Assembly (NCBI GenBank): GCA_964196155.1
Contig: CAXMRP010000033.1
Span: 1-10,896, forward strand
Length of the DNA stretch: 10,896 bases
DNA from: CAXMRP01 sp964196155
GTDB taxonomy: Bacteria; Pseudomonadota; Alphaproteobacteria; Rhizobiales; Afifellaceae
Direction: 5' to 3'
The translations under genes and the position numbers were made by a program. The notes beneath the pieces were generated by a model. The model saw only the letters and a list, made by a program, of their open reading frames with translations, had not been told where the DNA came from and made no database searches. Within the stretch, counting starts at the first letter, position 1, and every line of letters begins with the position of its first letter. Positions 6,639-10,896 of the stretch are shown here, in pieces.

Positions 6639-8483
6639 ATGGGCATCCCGCAAGCTACAAGAAAAGGACACCGCGCAGCCGCGCTGGTGCTGCTTGTCCT
6701 CATCTTTGCCCTGTTTGGCGCCGGGCTATCCTGGCTGCAGCCGACACTCGCCTTTGCCCAGGAAACTGCACAGGAAGCAGGAGACGTTCAGGGCGTAGCG
6801 GAAGGCGTCTATCTGGCTGCGCCGCAGCCTACCGAAACGGATTATCCGCAGATTGCCGGCGTCAACAGCCGCGTCGTCGTCTGGCTGGTGGCGCAGCTGC
6901 ATCTGTGGTTCGCGGCCTTCATCCTGGCCGTGCCGATCTTCGTGCTGATCATCGAAGGCGTCGGCATGGCAACCGGCGACGAACGCTACGACAAGATGGC
7001 CTACGAATTCATCAAGGTGAGTATCACGGCCTATTCGCTGACGGCGATACTCGGCGGGCTTTTGATCATCACGCTGTTCGTTTTCTACCCGCATTTGATG
7101 CAGTTTCTCTCCAACATCTTCAAGGAGTCGATGTTCTATTACGCCCTCCTGTTCTTTGTGGAGAGCGCTTGTCTGTATGTCTATTATTACGGCTGGCACT
7201 GGCTGCAGGGCGGTTTCAGGAAATGGGTCCATCTGACTGTCGGCCTGCTGCTCAACGCCGCCGGCACGACGCTGATGTTCCTCGCCAATGCCTGGATCAC
7301 CTTCATGATGAGCCCGGCCGGGCTGGACGCTTCCGGCGGCTTTAGTGGCGATGCCTGGGCGGCGATGCACAATTTCCTGTGGAACCCGATCAATCTTCAC
7401 CGGGTCATCGCCAATGTCGCCTATGGCGGCTCAATCGTCGGCGCCTATGCCGCCTACAAGTTCCTCAGCGCCTCCTCGGCGCAGGACAAGGCCCATTACG
7501 ACTGGATGGGCTATACGGCCAATCTCATTGCCATTTCCGCGCTGCTGCCGCTGCCCTTTGCCGGCTATTATCTCGCCGCGGAAATCTATGCCTACTCCCA
7601 GCAGATGGGCATCACCCTGATGGGTGGCATCTTCGCTTGGCTGTTCATCATCCAGGCGGTGCTGATCGGCACGCTGTTTCTATCGGCGAACTATTATCTG
7701 TGGTGCGGCATGGGGCGCAGCGAGGGCGCCGTGCGTTACAACAAATACGTCAAATATCTGGCCATCGTCATCATCGGCGCTTTTCTCGTCTGGTTCACGC
7801 CGCACACTTTGGTCCTGACCAATCAGGAGTTGAAAGCGCTCGGCGGCCCGTACCACAAATATCTCGGGCCACTCGGGATCATGCCAGCGAAGAACACGGC
7901 GGTGAACATCATGATCCTGTTCACCACGCTCAGCTTCATCCTCTACCGCAGAGCCAACAAGGTCGCCGTGGTGCCGTGGGTCAAGGCCGGCAACGCCGCC
8001 CAGGTGGCGTTGTTTTCGGCCGGCATCGTCAATATCCTGATCCTGGGAATCTATCACGGCTATTTCACCAACACGGTCTACAAGGTCGCCGCCTCCATTC
8101 CCCAGGTCGCAACGACGCTGATCATCATCGTCGCCAGCACCATAATCGACCGCTTCATGTATCGCGGCGCCCGTGATGTCGCGCCGCTGCGCTGGGGCCG
8201 GATCCCCGACCGCGCGCAATATGCGCTGTTCCTGCTGGCCGTCGCCTTCACATGGCTGATGGGGCTGATGGGCTATATCCGCTCCGGCATCCGCCAGCAC
8301 TGGCATATCGTCGGCGTCATGCGCGACAACTCGCCGGACGCCTATACGCCAACGCTCGGCTATGCCGCCAACGTCGTCTCGGTGGGTACGATCCTGTTCA
8401 TGGCGATGGTGATCTTCGTCTTCTGGCTCTCCCATGTCAGCACGGTCAAAACCGTCCCCGTCCTGCGGGAGAGCGAAGCATGA
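6639..8483 (+). CDS. CydA-like (cytochrome bd superfamily) membrane subunit, copy B, full length
   Basis: A 614-residue polytopic protein. Residues about 13-40 form an extra N-terminal helix or signal peptide (AFA before QE). A polar periplasmic stretch and about thirteen helices follow. By hand alignment to E. coli CydA, His88 (QLHLWF) matches His19, Glu175 (FFVES) matches Glu107 and ANAW at 216-219 matches the ANGW turn. IRQHW at 551-555 matches GRQPW. Differences are marked: Glu99 falls on Tyr167 and Glu445 on Ser549. His186 falls on Ala258, with a conserved His254 one helical turn earlier. Met393 cannot be placed. The polar Q-loop that binds quinol is replaced by extra hydrophobic helices (about 330-475). 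CydA is usually near 520 residues, so this is a longer, non-quinol variant. No CydB follows; cytochromes c do. It probably exchanges electrons with them. The reaction (O2, NO or other) is not determinable. Start: ATG after AAGG, eight bases past the small gene. Confidence 0.88.
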   Translation: MGIPQATRKGHRAAALVLLVLIFALFGAGLSWLQPTLAFAQETAQEAGDVQGVAEGVYLAAPQPTETDYPQIAGVNSRVVVWLVAQLHLWFAAFILAVPIFVLIIEGVGMATGDERYDKMAYEFIKVSITAYSLTAILGGLLIITLFVFYPHLMQFLSNIFKESMFYYALLFFVESACLYVYYYGWHWLQGGFRKWVHLTVGLLLNAAGTTLMFLANAWITFMMSPAGLDASGGFSGDAWAAMHNFLWNPINLHRVIANVAYGGSIVGAYAAYKFLSASSAQDKAHYDWMGYTANLIAISALLPLPFAGYYLAAEIYAYSQQMGITLMGGIFAWLFIIQAVLIGTLFLSANYYLWCGMGRSEGAVRYNKYVKYLAIVIIGAFLVWFTPHTLVLTNQELKALGGPYHKYLGPLGIMPAKNTAVNIMILFTTLSFILYRRANKVAVVPWVKAGNAAQVALFSAGIVNILILGIYHGYFTNTVYKVAASIPQVATTLIIIVASTIIDRFMYRGARDVAPLRWGRIPDRAQYALFLLAVAFTWLMGLMGYIRSGIRQHWHIVGVMRDNSPDAYTPTLGYAANVVSVGTILFMAMVIFVFWLSHVSTVKTVPVLRESEA

Positions 8484-9298
8484 GGATATTCCTCAACGTC
8501 GTCGTGTTCTCCCTGCTGATCATCGGCTTCTTTGCCGGCTATTCCCGCTTTGGCATTCCGCAAATCGAGCCGGCGCCACCGCCTGTCGCCGAAAAGCTCG
8601 ACCTGGGCGCCATGACGATGGAAGAGTTCATCGCTCTGGGCGAACGGATTTACAACGGCAAGGGAACCTGCACGCTCTGCCACACCGCCGTCGGCGGCCG
8701 GGCGCCATTGCTGGATGGGGCGGCCATTGTCGCGGCGGAGCGGCTGGCGGAGGAGACCTACAAGGGCGAGGCGAGCGACGTTGCCGGCTACCTTTATGAA
8801 TCGATGACCAACCCCTCCGCCTATGTCGTTGCTGGCTTTGGCAAGGCTGGCAGCAACGACACGGTAAGCCCGATGCCGAACATGTTGAGCGGCAGCATCG
8901 GGCTCAGCGAAGCCGAACTGACGGCGGTCGTCGCCTATCTTCAGGATCTTGGCGGCACTGAGGTCACCGTCGAAATCCCCGCCGAGGCTGTCGAAGAAGA
9001 GGAAGAGCCCGAGGCGTCGGGCGAACCGCGTCCAGCCTTTGCCGCGCCGGAGGAGATCATCGCCGAGTTCACCTGCGGCGCCTGTCACAAGATCGGCGAG
9101 GATGAAGGCGAAGTCGGTCCCGATCTGACGACGATCGGCGCCCACAGGGACAGGGATTATCTGCGGCGGTCGATCCTCTTGCCCAACGCCGAAATCGCCG
9201 AAGGCTTCGAGGCCGAACTGATGCCGGACGATTATGGCGAACAGCTCTATGCCGGCGAGCTGGAGATGCTCGTTGATTACCTGGTGGCGTTGAAATGA
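8480..9298 (+). CDS. Membrane-anchored dihaem cytochrome c, copy B
   Basis: A 272-residue protein with an N-terminal anchor helix (about 4-20) followed by a Pro-rich stretch. Two haem c sites are present: CTLCH at 64-68 and CGACH at 199-203. Met132 or Met135 (PMPNM) and Met248 (LMPDD) are candidate sixth ligands. The domains are joined by an acidic linker (VEEEEEPE, about 171-178). It is the paralogue of the gene at 1362-2402 but goes directly from the second haem site to MPDD, without the beta-rich extension. A longer open frame begins at 8252, but the ATG at 8480 overlaps the CydA-like stop (ATGA). It also has GGGAGAG at 8467-8473 six bases upstream and starts directly at the anchor helix. 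It is the likely redox partner of the CydA-like subunit, inferred from conserved pairing in both modules. Confidence 0.87.
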   Translation: MRIFLNVVVFSLLIIGFFAGYSRFGIPQIEPAPPPVAEKLDLGAMTMEEFIALGERIYNGKGTCTLCHTAVGGRAPLLDGAAIVAAERLAEETYKGEASDVAGYLYESMTNPSAYVVAGFGKAGSNDTVSPMPNMLSGSIGLSEAELTAVVAYLQDLGGTEVTVEIPAEAVEEEEEPEASGEPRPAFAAPEEIIAEFTCGACHKIGEDEGEVGPDLTTIGAHRDRDYLRRSILLPNAEIAEGFEAELMPDDYGEQLYAGELEMLVDYLVALK

Positions 9299-10077
9299 CG
9301 GCCAAGAGCAAGATGAGAATCCCGCGACTGCTCCAGGCCGCGCTGACGATCGCCTTCTTCTATGCCGGCTTCATCGTCATCTTCGACGTGCTGCTGGCGC
9401 AGACGATCCCCGCCAGCCTGCTCACCATGTATATGTTCTTTGTCGTGGTCGGCGTCTTCATGGTCTTCACCTTCACCGAAGAAAGCGCCCGCGAGTTGGT
9501 GGCGCCGATCACTGCCATGGTCGAGGACCCGTCGAAAAAGACCGTCCGCAATCTTGTCTTCGTCATTGTCCCGATCGGCGCCGGGCTGTTCGCCTATGCA
9601 AACTTGCTGCCCAGCTTCGAGGCGCCGTTGGAACTGCGAACCATTCATCCGGCCCCGCCCTCTTCGGCGCAGATTTCGGGCAAGCGATACAATTTGCTGG
9701 AGCTGGAAAATCCGTTTCGCAAATTTGAGACGGAGGATCCGGAAAAATTCACTGAATTCGTTGCCGAGGGCGCCGAAGTCTACATCCGCAACTGCCAGTA
9801 TTGCCACGGTGACAAGCTCGACGGAAACGGCCCCTATGCGCAGGGACTCAATCCGGTACCGCTGAATTTTCAGGATATCGGCACGATTGCGCAGCTGCAG
9901 GAATCCTATCTTTTCTGGCGCATCGCCACCGGTGGTCCGGGGCTTCCCGACGAAGCCGCACCGTGGATCTCGTCGATGCCCGTCTGGCAGGATTTCCTGA
10001 GCGATGATGAGATCTGGAAAGTCATCCTGTTTCTCTATGATTACACCGGCCACAGCCCGCGCGCCTGGGAGCAGTGA
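9295..10077 (+). CDS. Three-helix membrane protein with periplasmic monohaem cytochrome c domain, copy B
   Basis: A 260-residue protein with three membrane helices (about 12-34, 41-60 and 86-104). A periplasmic monohaem domain has CQYCH at 167-171 and Met228 (SMPVW) as the probable sixth ligand. Shared positions with the copy at 2410-3387 include the FTxxSxxExL loop after helix 2 and the LENPF/LKNPF segment before the cytochrome. FWRIATGG/FWRVANGG and the APW...MP...W ending are also shared. It lacks the extra 65 residues of copy A. It starts by ATGA overlap with the upstream cytochrome gene; a second Met at residue 7 is possible. The membrane domain matches no family I can name. The conserved position third in both modules supports an obligate subunit of the same complex. 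Confidence 0.83.
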   Translation: MTAKSKMRIPRLLQAALTIAFFYAGFIVIFDVLLAQTIPASLLTMYMFFVVVGVFMVFTFTEESARELVAPITAMVEDPSKKTVRNLVFVIVPIGAGLFAYANLLPSFEAPLELRTIHPAPPSSAQISGKRYNLLELENPFRKFETEDPEKFTEFVAEGAEVYIRNCQYCHGDKLDGNGPYAQGLNPVPLNFQDIGTIAQLQESYLFWRIATGGPGLPDEAAPWISSMPVWQDFLSDDEIWKVILFLYDYTGHSPRAWEQ

Positions 10078-10896
10078 TGATGGTGCTCCACTACGCCCGA
10101 TTGCTGCCTTTGCTGACGCTCGCCGCGGTGCTGATGGCGCAACCGGCGATTGCCGAGCCGGGCGATGCGGAAGAGGGCGAGGAAATCTATGCCGCCCGCT
10201 GCATCGGCTGTCACGGCGAGGACGGTGACGGGCTGGGTCCGGCCGCCGAACGGCTCAATCCGCCGCCAAGGGACTTCACCCTTGGCCTTTACAAGATCAA
10301 GACCACCGGCTTCGACGATATTGTGCCCAATGACGACGACCTGTTCCGCATGATCCGGGACGGCATGCCGGCGACCTCAATGCCGGGATGGGGCGATGTG
10401 CTGTCCGATCAGGACATGTGGGACCTGATCGCCTACCTCAAGATCTTCGCCGGCCTTGAGGAGGAAACGCCAACCGATCAGCTCGATTACGGCGCCCAGA
10501 TCGCCACGTCTGAGGACAGTATCGGTAAAGGCAAGGCGCTGTTTGAGGACCGCTGCTCTGAATGCCACGGCACGGCGGCCAAAGGCGTCGCCACCAAGAA
10601 ACTGAAGGACGACGACGGTTCGCGGACCTGGCCGAGAAATCTGACCAAACCCTGGACCTTCCGGGCGAGCAACGATCCCAAGGACATCTTTAGCCGCATA
10701 ACGGTCGGTATTCCGGGCACCCAGATGCCGTCCTTCGCCGACCCGAAAAGTACCAAGAAGCTGACTATAGAAGAACGCTGGCACGTCGCCAATTATGTCC
10801 AGTCCCTGGCCAAGACCGCCGAGGTGGTGCGGCCGGAAAACACCGTCGTGAAGGCCGACAAGCTGAGCGGCGACCTGCCGCAAACCCCCGATGATC
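10077..10896 (+). CDS. Dihaem cytochrome c, probably with an EB_dh-type C-terminal domain, 3'-truncated by the window
   Basis: The reading frame stays open to the window end, giving 273 visible residues. The signal peptide ends near residue 26 (AIA before EPGD). Haem c sites are CIGCH at 42-46 with Met102 (SMPGW), and CSECH at 160-164 with Met217 (GTQMPSF). It parallels the dihaem-EB_dh fusion at 3431-5101 closely: GPAAxxxxPxPRDFTLG, then DDLFRxI, then KPWTF/HPWKI, and the sequence just before the edge (LSGDLPQTPDD) corresponds to the entry of the EB_dh domain. That domain is therefore predicted beyond the window. The start ATG shares one base with the previous stop (TGATG). GGGAG at 10067-10071 serves either this ATG or the one at 10080. 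Confidence 0.82.
   Translation, partial: MMVLHYARLLPLLTLAAVLMAQPAIAEPGDAEEGEEIYAARCIGCHGEDGDGLGPAAERLNPPPRDFTLGLYKIKTTGFDDIVPNDDDLFRMIRDGMPATSMPGWGDVLSDQDMWDLIAYLKIFAGLEEETPTDQLDYGAQIATSEDSIGKGKALFEDRCSECHGTAAKGVATKKLKDDDGSRTWPRNLTKPWTFRASNDPKDIFSRITVGIPGTQMPSFADPKSTKKLTIEERWHVANYVQSLAKTAEVVRPENTVVKADKLSGDLPQTPDD

Noticed and set aside
8252..8479. Upstream extension of the copy B dihaem cytochrome
   Set aside because: The extension is an Arg/Ala-rich out-of-frame reading of the CydA-like C-terminus; the ATG at 8480 has a ribosome site and begins at the anchor helix.
1..10896. CRISPR arrays, tRNA or rRNA genes, insertion sequences
   Set aside because: No regularly spaced short repeats, cloverleaf-like sequences, transposase-like frames or terminal inverted repeats were seen; nearly all of the window is covered by plus-strand genes.

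Overview
The window is a dense, plus-strand block of respiratory genes from a GC-rich, Gram-negative bacterium. Codon choice (GCC, CTG, ATC and GTC favoured), the Sec-type signal peptides and the overlapping ATGA junctions suit an alphaproteobacterium. That placement is an inference from style; there is no rRNA or marker gene here to confirm it.

The layout is two paralogous modules in the same order. Module A (1-5101) contains a CydA-like polytopic membrane protein (left end cut off), a membrane-anchored dihaem cytochrome c, a three-helix protein with a monohaem cytochrome c domain, and a dihaem cytochrome c fused to an ethylbenzene-dehydrogenase-gamma-like (EB_dh) haem-b domain with a C-terminal anchor. 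Two exported cytochromes follow: a dihaem protein (5098-5757) and a small monohaem protein (5785-6147). A short intergenic stretch (6148-6374) holds a possible 33-residue membrane peptide on the minus strand. Module B (6375-10896) opens with two tiny single-helix membrane proteins. It then repeats the order: full-length CydA-like protein, anchored dihaem cytochrome c, three-helix monohaem cytochrome c, and a dihaem cytochrome c that runs off the right edge just where an EB_dh domain would begin.

Thirteen CxxCH c-haem sites lie in 10.9 kb. No CydB, molybdoenzyme, haem-copper oxidase or bc1 gene is visible. The CydA-like proteins keep the CydA fold markers (a His corresponding to E. coli His19, Glu107, the ANxW turn, the RxxW loop). 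They lack a hydrophilic quinol-binding Q-loop and have replacements at several haem-ligand positions by hand alignment. The best reading is a cytochrome-c-linked, cytochrome-bd-superfamily membrane complex, present in two versions, that exchanges electrons with periplasmic c-type cytochromes instead of quinol. Similar CydA-superfamily proteins without a quinol site are known from Nitrospira, anammox bacteria and other lineages, but their reactions are largely unproven. Whether these complexes reduce O2, act on NO, or move electrons from cytochrome c towards the quinone pool cannot be decided from sequence.

Translation appears coupled at most junctions (ATGA or TGATG overlaps at 1362, 5098, 8480, 9295 and 10077), so the genes of each module are probably made together as subunits of one assembly.
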